Shown in pieces: positions 14,750-22,198 of a stretch of DNA of 25,131 nucleotides (the first letter of the stretch is position 1; every line of letters starts with the position of its first letter). The translations under genes were made by a program, and so were the position numbers. Where the stretch lies: the NCBI GenBank assembly GCA_934096715.1, contig CAKOMQ010000018.1, forward strand, positions 1 through 25,131, read 5' to 3'. The notes under the pieces were generated by a model, which was not told the origin of the DNA, searched no databases, and saw only the letters and a list, made by a program, of their open reading frames with translations. The DNA comes from an uncultured Bacilli bacterium (GTDB taxonomy: Bacteria > Bacillota_I > Bacilli_A > RF39 > UBA660).

Positions 14750-15065
14750 AAACCATTTTAGTTATTTCATTTAGTTTTTTAGAATATTTAATAGTAGTTG
14801 ATTCACTAATATATTTCTTTTTATATAGTCTTTCGATATAAAAGTCTAAGACACTTATCTTAGTAATTATTTTAAGTTGATATTCTTTTTTATTAGATAC
14901 ATTATTAGCATAATAAATAAGTTCTAGTATTTCAATAGACTTATTATAAAAGTTAGATCTACTTATATAATCTTTTTTAGGTACATTTACAAGTATTTTT
15001 TCTATATCATATAAGAATTCTTTATAAGACGATAATATTCTAAGTTTATTAGTCTTTAAGTTCAT
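14724..15065 (-). CDS. avd: DGR accessory protein Avd (four-helix bundle)
   Basis: 113 residues, nearly all alpha-helical and lysine-rich, with four amphipathic helices (KLRILSSYKEFLYDIEKIL, SNFYNKSIEILELIYYANN, KEYQLKIITKISVLDFYIER, TTIKYSKKLNEITKMVYGW). This size, charge and position directly before the RT match Avd, the pentameric RT-binding protein of DGRs related to 23S rRNA intervening-sequence proteins. In known systems it is essential for template-primed cDNA synthesis. It overlaps the MutS-like gene by 17 nt and the RT by 26 nt. It ends with TGA. Confidence 0.88.
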   Translation of the reverse strand: MNLKTNKLRILSSYKEFLYDIEKILVNVPKKDYISRSNFYNKSIEILELIYYANNVSNKKEYQLKIITKISVLDFYIERLYKKKYISESTTIKYSKKLNEITKMVYGWIKETN

Positions 15066-15435
15066 TATTAATTAACTCAATTAACTCCTTAGTTTTAGAT
15101 TCATCAAGATTCTTTAACTTTTCTATTATAGTATTTAATTCTTCATTTTTTAAATAATTAATTTTAGCTTTTTTAAGTATTTTATTATAATTATTTTTAC
15201 TAAATGTATTTTTATTAGTTACTAAATTATTTTCATATACTATATAGTTAACTCTATTATCTTCTAGAGTATTAATAACCTTTTCTAAAGACTTTTCTGG
15301 AAACCCAGTTTTATTAGCAATTCTTAATTTAAAACTTAATAAGTAATTAAGTATAAATGCATCATCTCCATAGACATTATAAAATATACCAGATTTAACT
15401 ATTTTTACTTCTTTAATTTTTACTGCTCCTTTCAC
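15049..15435 (-). CDS. MutS domain I-like DGR accessory protein
   Basis: About 128 residues. VKSGIFYNVYGDDAFILNYL resembles the MutS mismatch-recognition domain motif (GDFYELFGDDA), and VINTLEDNRVNYIVYE fits the later part of that domain (LVKAGYRVAICEQ). Clamp and ATPase domains of MutS are absent. A Lys/Glu-rich helical tail follows. MutS-like small proteins are reported as DGR accessory factors; their role is not settled. The gene is first of a coupled trio with avd and RT. Start: a GTG at 15435 overlaps the ribosome site GAAAGGAG, while an ATT at 15417 is spaced 8 nt from it, so the real start may be non-AUG. Confidence 0.75.
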   Translation of the reverse strand: MKGAVKIKEVKIVKSGIFYNVYGDDAFILNYLLSFKLRIANKTGFPEKSLEKVINTLEDNRVNYIVYENNLVTNKNTFSKNNYNKILKKAKINYLKNEELNTIIEKLKNLDESKTKELIELINNELKD

Positions 15436-15475
15436 TCACTCTAGCAAACCCAAGTATATAATAACATAAATACAA

Positions 15476-15502
15476 TGTCGAAAATTGTCGAACGATGTCG
15501 AA
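15476..15502. repeat. Three TGTCGAA repeats in exact 10-bp phase
   Basis: TGTCGAA at 15476, 15486 and 15496, so all lie on one face of the helix. They sit about 40-65 bp upstream of the MutS-like/avd/RT operon. On the transcribed strand each reads TTCGACA, close to a -35 hexamer; the copy at 15486 is 17 nt from TATGTT. A control region for the RT operon is a fair guess. Confidence 0.6.
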
Positions 15503-15512
15503 TAAAGTCAAA

Positions 15513-15558
15513 AAAAAAAGAATAGATATTCTATTCTAATGCAAATGCTTCAGTATAT
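15513..15558. repeat. Direct repeat copy A (duplicated ABC-gene 3' end plus terminator)
   Basis: 46 bp matching 15886-15931 with two mismatches. Read on the minus strand it encodes a remnant of the ABC exporter's last codons (YTEAFALE then TAG, against YTGAFELE in the intact gene) followed by the same terminator hairpin (AGAATAGA/TCTATTCT and T-run). Interpreted as one end of an integrated element. Confidence 0.85.
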
Positions 15559-15565
15559 TACCAAC

Positions 15566-15748
15566 TCAAATCAAGTTGCACATCGTGGTAAAAATAAAAA
15601 GAATTAATTGTATATTTTTATAAATATCTTCTATTCTTATATCAGGATTAGATTTATAGGCTTTCTTCTCTCTTTGATTATTAGAACAAATTTGTACTAA
15701 GTCATTTGTAATCATAATAGGTTCACTTCTAAATATTGCATAATTCAT
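15566..15748 (-). pseudogene. MobV (Mob/Pre) relaxase N-terminal remnant
   Basis: Residues MNYAIFRSEPIMITNDLVQI then CSNNQREKKAYKSNPDI match the start of MobV-type plasmid mobilisation/recombination proteins (pattern MSYAVxR...HNQRE...NPDID), which nick oriT of small mobilisable plasmids. The frame continues only to about KNIQL before unrelated residues and a stop, so some 60 of the usual 350-450 residues remain. An in-frame TTG at 15790 would add 14 residues, but the family begins at the ATG used here. It lies between the two 46-bp direct repeats, so it is likely what is left of a mobilisable element. Confidence 0.75.
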
Positions 15749-15835
15749 ATATCCATTTTTCTTTGCAAATTCTTTGCGAATTTTTTGCAAAAAAGATTAG
15801 ATTTATAAACTTTTCAAATGATAAAACAACAAAAT

Positions 15836-15869
15836 AACAGCAAATAACAGCAAAAAACAGCAAAACAGC
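15836..15869. repeat. Iteron-like AACAGC repeats upstream of the relaxase remnant
   Basis: AACAGC at 15836, 15846, 15856 and 15864; the first three are in 10-bp phase within ATAACAGCAA units. They lie just upstream of the mob remnant, where an origin of transfer or plasmid iterons would be expected. Confidence 0.6.
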
Positions 15870-15885
15870 TACTTTAACTTACAAT

Positions 15886-15931
15886 AAAAAAAGAATAGAT
15901 ATTCTATTCTAATTCAAATGCTCCAGTATAT
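15886..15931. repeat. Direct repeat copy B (3' end of intact ABC gene plus terminator)
   Basis: The intact counterpart of 15513-15558. It contains the last nine codons of the ABC exporter, its stop, and the hairpin AGAATAGA/TCTATTCT with T-run (15886-15910, minus strand) that terminates the ABC operon. Confidence 0.85.
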
Positions 15932-17775
15932 AATTCATAATATCTTCCTTTTTTATTAATTAATTCTTCATGATTACCTTTTTCAATAATCTTACCATTA
16001 TCAAGTACTACAATTACATTAGAGTTTCTAACAGTAGATAATCTATGAGCAATTACAAATACAGTTCTTCCCTTCATAAGCTTATCCATACCATCTTGTA
16101 CTATCTTTTCTGTACGAGTATCAATACTTGATGTAGCTTCATCTAAAATCATTACTGGTGGATCAACTAAAGCCGCTCTAGCGATAGATATTAATTGCTT
16201 TTGACCTTGAGATAATTCACTACCATTTTCCGTAATAACTGTATCATATCCATCAGGTAACATCTTAATAAAATTATCAGCATTAGCTAGTTTAGCAGCC
16301 GCTATTATTTCTTTTTTACTAGCACTAGGATTACCATAACTTATGTTATCATAAATAGTTCCAGTAAATAAATTAACATCTTGTAATACCATACCCATAG
16401 ATTTTCTTAAGTAATTCTTATTAATATCTAATATATCTATACCATCATAAGTAATAGAGCCACTATTAATATCATAGAATCTATTAATTAAATTAGTAAT
16501 AGTAGTTTTACCAGCTCCTGTTGCTCCTACAAATGCTACTTTCTGTCCTGGTTTAGCATATAAATTAATATCATGTAATATAGTTTTATCTTCTGTATAT
16601 CCAAAGTTAACATTATTAAAACGAACATCACCTTTAAGTAAAACTAATTCATTATCTTTTTTCCAAGCCCACTTTTCAGTATTCTCCTTAACCTCAATAA
16701 GTCCATTTTTAGTTTCTTTAACATTAACTAAAATATACTTACCATTATTTTCTTCACTAGGAGCATCTATAAGTTCAAATATTCTTTTACTACCAGCAAG
16801 AGATGCAATAATTGAATTTAATTGATTACTTACTTGACTAATTGATGAAGTAAAATTCTTACTTAAAGTTAAAAAAGCAAGTACAGTACCTAAAGTTAAT
16901 CCCATCGTATTATTAATAGCCATAATACCACCAATTATAGCAATCAAAGAATATTCTAAATTACCAAGTTGTACCATTATTGGCATAAATACATTAGCGT
17001 ATAAATGAGCATTAGTTGAATAATAACATGTATCTTCATTTATAGATTTAAAATCTTCTATACTTTTAGATTCATGATTAAATACTTTAACAACTTTAGT
17101 ACCATTAATCATTTCTTCAATATAACCATTTAATTTACCTATAGATTCTTGATGTTTAATAAAATATTTACCACTCTTATTTGCAACTATCTTAGTAATA
17201 AAGAACATAAATATTACAAATATAATTACAAATATTGTTAATAACCAAGAACTTTTCAACATAAATATAAATACCGCTAACATCGTAGCAACACTACTAA
17301 TTATATTAGGAATAGACATACTAATCATTTGTCTTAAAGTATCAGTATCATTTGTATATCTACTCATTATATCTCCATGACTATTTGTATCAAAATAACT
17401 TATTGGTAAAGATTCCATATGTTTAAACATATCATCTCTTATATCTTTTAAAGTTTTTTGAGATATTTCAATTTCTAAATAATTATATAAGAACGAAGTA
17501 ATAGTGGCAAGTAAGAATACTAAAGCCATTATAACAAGTTTACTAGCAAGTATAGAATAATCAACATTACCATTTATAAAAGGTTTAATTGCTTCATCAA
17601 CTATTGTACCAAATATTGTAAGTCCATAAGCACCAAGTAAAGAACTTGCTAATACCAATATTACTATTAAAGTAAATCTTATTTTATGTCTACTTATTAC
17701 ATAAGATAAAACTCTTTTTAATGTACCCTTAGGGATATCTTTTAAAGACATTTTTTTACTAACATGACTTGCCAT
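15904..17775 (-). CDS. ABC exporter half-transporter, canonical ATPase site subunit
   Basis: 623 residues: six-helix exporter membrane domain (about 30-330) fused to an ATPase domain. Walker A GATGAGKTT, signature LSQGQKQ, Walker B VMILDEATSSID with the catalytic Glu, and H-loop IAHRLST are all intact. A linker of about 45 residues (SEENNGKYILVNVKETKNG...) precedes the ATPase domain, as in the longer partner of BmrCD/LmrCD-type heterodimers. Its start overlaps the stop of the upstream half-transporter by one base (TAATG). With that partner it should export drugs, peptides or lipids; the substrate is unknown. The stop codon is within a terminator hairpin. Confidence 0.92.
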   Translation of the reverse strand: MASHVSKKMSLKDIPKGTLKRVLSYVISRHKIRFTLIVILVLASSLLGAYGLTIFGTIVDEAIKPFINGNVDYSILASKLVIMALVFLLATITSFLYNYLEIEISQKTLKDIRDDMFKHMESLPISYFDTNSHGDIMSRYTNDTDTLRQMISMSIPNIISSVATMLAVFIFMLKSSWLLTIFVIIFVIFMFFITKIVANKSGKYFIKHQESIGKLNGYIEEMINGTKVVKVFNHESKSIEDFKSINEDTCYYSTNAHLYANVFMPIMVQLGNLEYSLIAIIGGIMAINNTMGLTLGTVLAFLTLSKNFTSSISQVSNQLNSIIASLAGSKRIFELIDAPSEENNGKYILVNVKETKNGLIEVKENTEKWAWKKDNELVLLKGDVRFNNVNFGYTEDKTILHDINLYAKPGQKVAFVGATGAGKTTITNLINRFYDINSGSITYDGIDILDINKNYLRKSMGMVLQDVNLFTGTIYDNISYGNPSASKKEIIAAAKLANADNFIKMLPDGYDTVITENGSELSQGQKQLISIARAALVDPPVMILDEATSSIDTRTEKIVQDGMDKLMKGRTVFVIAHRLSTVRNSNVIVVLDNGKIIEKGNHEELINKKGRYYELYTGAFELE

Positions 17776-19511
17776 TATTCCATACCCCCATTCATTTGAG
17801 AATCATAAACTTCTTTATATATTTTATTACTTTTAAGTAACTTAGAAGGCTTATCAAACGCTACTACCTTACCATTATCGAGTACAATAACTTTATCAGC
17901 ATTTTCAATACTTGATATTCTTTGTGCAATAACAATCTTAGTTACCTTAGGCATAATATCTTTTAGACCATCTCTAATTAATCTATCAGTCTTAGTATCA
18001 ACAGCACTAGTAGAATCATCCATAATTAATACTTTAGGATTTTTAAGAAGTGCCCTAGCAATACATATTCTTTGTTTTTGTCCACCACTAACATTAGTAC
18101 CACCTTCACTTATTAAAGTATCATACTTATCTGGTAAACTCATAATAAAATCATCTATCTGAGCAATCTTACACATTTCTCTTGCTTCTTCAATACTAGC
18201 ATCTCTTTTACCCCATCTTAAATTCTCTAATATGGTACCAGAGAATAACACATTCTTTTGTAACACAATACTTACATTATCTCGTAGTACTTCTAAGTCA
18301 TAATCTTTAACATCTATATTACCAACACACACACTACCTTTAGTAGTATCATACAGTCTTGGTATTAAATTAACTAAACTACTTTTACTAGATCCAGTAC
18401 CACCAATAATACCAATAAATTCTCCTTCTTTAATACTTATATTTATATTAGATAATACATATTTATCTTGATCACTTTCATACTTAAAATAAACATTTTT
18501 AAAATCTATATTACCATTCTCTACAACAACTTTAGGATTTTCTTTTGATTTAATATCAACTTCTTCTCTTAATACTTCTTGAATTCTTTCTGCAGAACTC
18601 TTTGCTATATTAAGCATAACTAATATCATAGATAGCATCATTAAACTATTAAGAATCATAGTAGCATATGTAAGACACGCAGTTAAATTACCAGTAGTCA
18701 TTTCAACTTCTCCAGTAGAAATAATAAGTTTACCCCCTACCCAGCATATAATAATAATCGCAGCATATATAGCAGATTGCATAAGTGGAGTATTAAACGC
18801 TACTATTTTTTCTGCTTTACTAAAAGTAGTATATATATCATTTGAAACATTCTCAAACTTATCAATTTCATGTTCTTCATTATTAAAAGATTTAACAACT
18901 CTGATAGATCTAACATTTTCTTCCACTACATTATTTAACTTATCATAAGTTTTAAAAGTTCTAGCAAATAATGGATAAGCTTTAGTTGTAATATAATATA
19001 AACCAAATACAAGTATCGGTATTATAATAATAAATATTGAAGCAATTTTAGGATTAACATATATAACAGCTGCAATACTAAATATAAACATAAGTGGCGC
19101 TCTAACTGCAATTCTTATTATCATTTGAAAAGCATTTTGAACATTTGATGCATCAGTTGTAAGTCTTGTTATTAAACTAGATGTCGAAAACTTATCAATA
19201 TTTTTAAAAGAAAAATCATTTACTTTTTCAAATACATCTTGTCTTAAATTTTTAACAAAACCATTACTTGCAATACTTGCACTTTTACCAGACATAAATC
19301 CAAAAAATAACGCAACAATTGCACTTAATATAAAAAGTATTCCATAAAATAAAATATTCTTTGTATTACCTGTAGATATACCATGATCTACAAGTAATCC
19401 CATAATAATAGGAATCAATATATCTAAAATAATTTCACATACTACAAATATTGAAGTTTTAATAGTATCTTTTTTATAATCTCTAATTGATTTAGACAAC
19501 TCTTTAATCAT
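17775..19511 (-). CDS. ABC exporter half-transporter, degenerate ATPase site subunit
   Basis: 578 residues with six membrane helices and an ATPase domain. Walker A is GGTGSSKSS, Walker B is VLIMDDSTSAVD with Asp in place of the catalytic Glu, and the H-loop is IAQRISS with Gln for His, while the signature VSGGQKQR is intact. Loss of the catalytic Glu and His in one subunit and their retention in the next gene is the mark of a heterodimeric exporter with one consensus and one degenerate site. AAGGAG lies 9 nt before the ATG. An extended -10 promoter lies at about 19559. Confidence 0.92.
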   Translation of the reverse strand: MIKELSKSIRDYKKDTIKTSIFVVCEIILDILIPIIMGLLVDHGISTGNTKNILFYGILFILSAIVALFFGFMSGKSASIASNGFVKNLRQDVFEKVNDFSFKNIDKFSTSSLITRLTTDASNVQNAFQMIIRIAVRAPLMFIFSIAAVIYVNPKIASIFIIIIPILVFGLYYITTKAYPLFARTFKTYDKLNNVVEENVRSIRVVKSFNNEEHEIDKFENVSNDIYTTFSKAEKIVAFNTPLMQSAIYAAIIIICWVGGKLIISTGEVEMTTGNLTACLTYATMILNSLMMLSMILVMLNIAKSSAERIQEVLREEVDIKSKENPKVVVENGNIDFKNVYFKYESDQDKYVLSNINISIKEGEFIGIIGGTGSSKSSLVNLIPRLYDTTKGSVCVGNIDVKDYDLEVLRDNVSIVLQKNVLFSGTILENLRWGKRDASIEEAREMCKIAQIDDFIMSLPDKYDTLISEGGTNVSGGQKQRICIARALLKNPKVLIMDDSTSAVDTKTDRLIRDGLKDIMPKVTKIVIAQRISSIENADKVIVLDNGKVVAFDKPSKLLKSNKIYKEVYDSQMNGGME

Positions 19512-19558
19512 TAATATTCATCTCCTTAGAAAAAAAATAACCGTTTAGGCTCTTAAAC

Positions 19559-19567
19559 ATTATAACA
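19559..19567 (-). promoter_or_regulatory. Extended -10 promoter of the ABC exporter operon
   Basis: On the minus strand TGTTATAAT (TG one base before TATAAT, 19559-19564), about 48 nt before the ATG. No clear -35 hexamer. Confidence 0.5.
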
Positions 19568-19605
19568 CTAAAAACATAAAAATTATAGTAAATATAATAA
19601 TAAAA

Positions 19606-19614
19606 TGATATAAT
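19606..19614 (+). promoter_or_regulatory. Extended -10 promoter of the sortase gene, leaderless
   Basis: TGATATAAT ends at 19614 and the ATG begins at 19622. Transcription from it would begin at or one base before the start codon, and no ribosome site exists between them. Confidence 0.5.
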
Positions 19615-19621
19615 TATCAAT

Positions 19622-20425
19622 ATGAAAAAGAAAAAACTAAAACAATTTATATTATATCTAATATTAATTATATCACTTATTATTTTTATTTATTCTATTA
19701 TAAATATAGCTCTTTGGTATATAGATGTAAGAAAGAATAATGAAGTAATAAACGATATAAATAAGATTATACAAGTTCCGGATAATATAGACACTGAAGA
19801 ACAAATTGATATTAAAGAAGATGAAAAAACAGGTGATTATTGGGACTATATGAAGACTAACTTTTTAGATGTAAACTTATCTAAACTAAAAACTATAAAC
19901 GAAGATACTGCAGGATGGATTCAAGTACCAAATACTTTTGTTAACTATCCATTTGTTAAGTCAAATAATAATGAATATTATTTAAATCATTCATTTAACA
20001 AAAAGAAAAATAATGCTGGATGGTTATTTATGGACTATCGTAATACGAAAGACTTAAATAATAAAAATTTAATTATATATGGTCATAATAGAAAAGATAA
20101 AACAATGTTTGGGACATTAAAACAATTAACAAACCAAAATTGGTTTAACAATAAAAGCAATAATATAATTAAAATAAGTATGGAATCAGGTAATAGTAAT
20201 TGGCAAATATTTAGTGTCTATATAATAGAAACCACTAATGATTATATTAAGACATCTTTTCAAAGTGATAATGAATATCAAGAATTTATAGATATGATTA
20301 AAAATAGAAGTATTGTTTCATTTGACACTAATGTAACTATAAGTGATAAAATACTTACTTTATCTACATGTCATGGTAGTTATAAAAAACTTGTTATTCA
20401 TGCAAAACTTATTGGAAATAACTAA
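19622..20425 (+). CDS. Class B-like sortase
   Basis: 267 residues; a cysteine transpeptidase that attaches surface proteins or pilins to the wall or to each other. One N-terminal membrane helix at about residues 9-32, a linker, then the sortase fold. TAGWIQVPNT and YYLNHSF are typical class B/D features, the catalytic His is in IIYGHN (His155), and the catalytic Cys is in LSTCHG (Cys250). The usual Arg just before the last strand (RxVVHAKL) appears as Lys256 in KLVIHAKL. No ribosome site is seen; it is probably translated from a leaderless mRNA. No substrate with LPxTG or NPxTN ends is visible in the window. Confidence 0.9.
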   Translation: MKKKKLKQFILYLILIISLIIFIYSIINIALWYIDVRKNNEVINDINKIIQVPDNIDTEEQIDIKEDEKTGDYWDYMKTNFLDVNLSKLKTINEDTAGWIQVPNTFVNYPFVKSNNNEYYLNHSFNKKKNNAGWLFMDYRNTKDLNNKNLIIYGHNRKDKTMFGTLKQLTNQNWFNNKSNNIIKISMESGNSNWQIFSVYIIETTNDYIKTSFQSDNEYQEFIDMIKNRSIVSFDTNVTISDKILTLSTCHGSYKKLVIHAKLIGNN

Positions 20426-20460
20426 AACTCTTGAAATTAATCAAGAGTTTTAGTTTTGTT
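20424..20460. terminator. Terminator between sortase and RDD genes
   Basis: AAAACTCTTGA, loop AATTAA, TCAAGAGTTTT followed by AGTTTTGTTTT on the plus strand. The last codons and stop of the convergent RDD gene lie inside the hairpin. Confidence 0.85.
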
Positions 20461-21078
20461 TTCACACTCAACTACCATCGTATTACATACAACATCATGT
20501 AATGCTTTACGATCTTTGCGAGCAATTAATACTTCACAATCAATCAAGGCAAGTAGCATATTAGTAATACTAACAGCGCTTATCCACGTTGAAAGATTAC
20601 TTATAGATAAAAGATGTGGAAGAATAGCACAAGTTATACCACTAAATATCCCACCTAATCCAAGTATAAATATAAACATTACTCTAAGCAAATATATTTT
20701 AATACTTGGATTATCTCCATTATTATTTATTACTTTAATTTTGTTTACTCTTTTACCAATAGTTTGACCATTACTATATTTTTGAAAGAATACAAAATAG
20801 CCTATTATTACAACTAAGTAAATAATATAATTACTAGTACCATATCTATATAAATCATATGTAAGATTATCTGTTTGTTTATAAAAATCACTAACATCTA
20901 ATTTACCATCTTGAAATTTTTTATATATTTCTTGATATACATCATATGTATTACTATATTCATCATATGTAGGATTCAAAAATTTTATATTACATATCAT
21001 ACTACTCAAAAGAAATACAATAACAACGTCTATGACGAAAGCCCATATTCTGGGCCATAATTTTTTAACAGTTTCCAT
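20437..21078 (-). CDS. RDD-family membrane protein
   Basis: 213 residues. The RDD motif appears as PRIWAFVIDVVIV near the N-terminus, then an extracytoplasmic loop of about 70 residues, GQTIGKRVNKIKVI at about residues 124-137, and the C-terminal RKDRKALHDVVCNTMVV. About four membrane helices. RDD proteins are poorly understood, with some acting as cation or proton antiporters. It follows the HtrA gene by 7 nt and is third in the abi-htrA-rdd operon. Confidence 0.85.
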   Translation of the reverse strand: METVKKLWPRIWAFVIDVVIVFLLSSMICNIKFLNPTYDEYSNTYDVYQEIYKKFQDGKLDVSDFYKQTDNLTYDLYRYGTSNYIIYLVVIIGYFVFFQKYSNGQTIGKRVNKIKVINNNGDNPSIKIYLLRVMFIFILGLGGIFSGITCAILPHLLSISNLSTWISAVSITNMLLALIDCEVLIARKDRKALHDVVCNTMVVECENKTKTLD

Positions 21079-21085
21079 AGTTTAA

Positions 21086-22198
21086 TTACGCTTTCTTACC
21101 ATTACTAGATAACTTAACACTTATAGTCTTTTCTTTACCATCTCTAAGAACTTTTAACTTAATAGTATCCCCAACATTATATTTATATAATTTATATCTT
21201 AAGAATGCTAAGTTTTCAACATCATCATTATCTATAGATAATATTATATCATTAGTCTTAATTCCAGCATTATCTGCACTTGAATTCTTTTCAACATCTA
21301 TTACAATAACACCTTGAGATATTTTATTTTGTTGTAAATAACTATTATATTGTGGATAACTTAAAGCACTAGTAACATTTAACATACTTATTCCTAAATA
21401 AGGATAATCAGTTTTACTTCCACTTATAACTTGTTCCGCTTTTTCAATCGCAACCTCTATTGGAATAGCAAATCCAATCCCTTCAACACCTGTTGATGAT
21501 ATCTTAGCATTAACAACTCCAACAACTTCACCATTAGAGTTACATAAAGGTCCACCACTATTTCCACTATTAACTGCAGCATCTGTTTGCATTACATTCA
21601 TAATATAATCAGATTGATTAGTATTTGATAAACTCACTTCAACTAATCTATCTTTACCAGACAATATACCACGAGTTACTGTCCATGAATAAGTATCATC
21701 AAGTGGCGCTCCAACAGTAAATGCTGTATCTCCTACACGCATTTCTTCACTTTTACCAATACTAACAGCCTTAAAATTATCTCTTTCATCAGTTTCAAGT
21801 ACTGCTATATCTGCATACTCATCAGATCCCACAAGTTTTAATTCTTGTACTTTTCCATCTGTATATGTAGCTTTAAAATTATTTGAACCACTTATAACAT
21901 GATTATTAGTAATTATATAACTTTTATTATCTTTAGTTTTATAAATAAATCCTGAACCACTAGCAACAGCATTATCTCCATTATATGAAGTAATTACAAC
22001 TACTGAATTATATACTTTTTCAACAGCATCAGCAATACCAACATCTGTTACAGTAACATTTTTTTCAACTTTTGTTACAGTTTCTTTAAAAACAGCAGGA
22101 AACTTATAAATAACAGAATAAACTATTAACACTCCTATTGTAAAAAGAAATAAACCATATATAACTTTCTTAGTAATATTATTTGCATCTTGTTTCAT
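21086..22198 (-). CDS. HtrA/DegP-like membrane-anchored serine protease
   Basis: 370 residues. One N-terminal membrane helix (about 12-30) anchors a trypsin-like protease domain outside the cell, with catalytic triad His100 (ITNNHV), Asp130 (YADIAVL) and Ser214 (SGNSGGP), followed by one PDZ domain (about 270-360, LGISMLNVTSAL to KLKVLRDGKE). HtrA proteins degrade misfolded exported proteins. The start codon overlaps the stop of the Abi_2 gene by one base, so the two are coupled. All catalytic residues are intact. Confidence 0.95.
   Translation of the reverse strand: MKQDANNITKKVIYGLFLFTIGVLIVYSVIYKFPAVFKETVTKVEKNVTVTDVGIADAVEKVYNSVVVITSYNGDNAVASGSGFIYKTKDNKSYIITNNHVISGSNNFKATYTDGKVQELKLVGSDEYADIAVLETDERDNFKAVSIGKSEEMRVGDTAFTVGAPLDDTYSWTVTRGILSGKDRLVEVSLSNTNQSDYIMNVMQTDAAVNSGNSGGPLCNSNGEVVGVVNAKISSTGVEGIGFAIPIEVAIEKAEQVISGSKTDYPYLGISMLNVTSALSYPQYNSYLQQNKISQGVIVIDVEKNSSADNAGIKTNDIILSIDNDDVENLAFLRYKLYKYNVGDTIKLKVLRDGKEKTISVKLSSNGKKA

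Noticed and set aside
11000..15500. Prophage carrying the DGR
   Set aside because: No phage structural, replication or integrase genes are seen; flanking genes are cellular. A mobilisable-element scar is the only mobile trace.
15476..15869. CRISPR array
   Set aside because: The repeats are 6-7 bp with 3-4 bp between them, far too short, and no cas genes are present.
17775..19511. ABC subunit as an inactive pseudogene because of its altered Walker B and H-loop
   Set aside because: The same losses in one of two paired subunits are normal in heterodimeric exporters, and the frame is full length.
20456..20767. Plus-strand ORF opposite the RDD gene
   Set aside because: Antisense to conserved RDD sequence.
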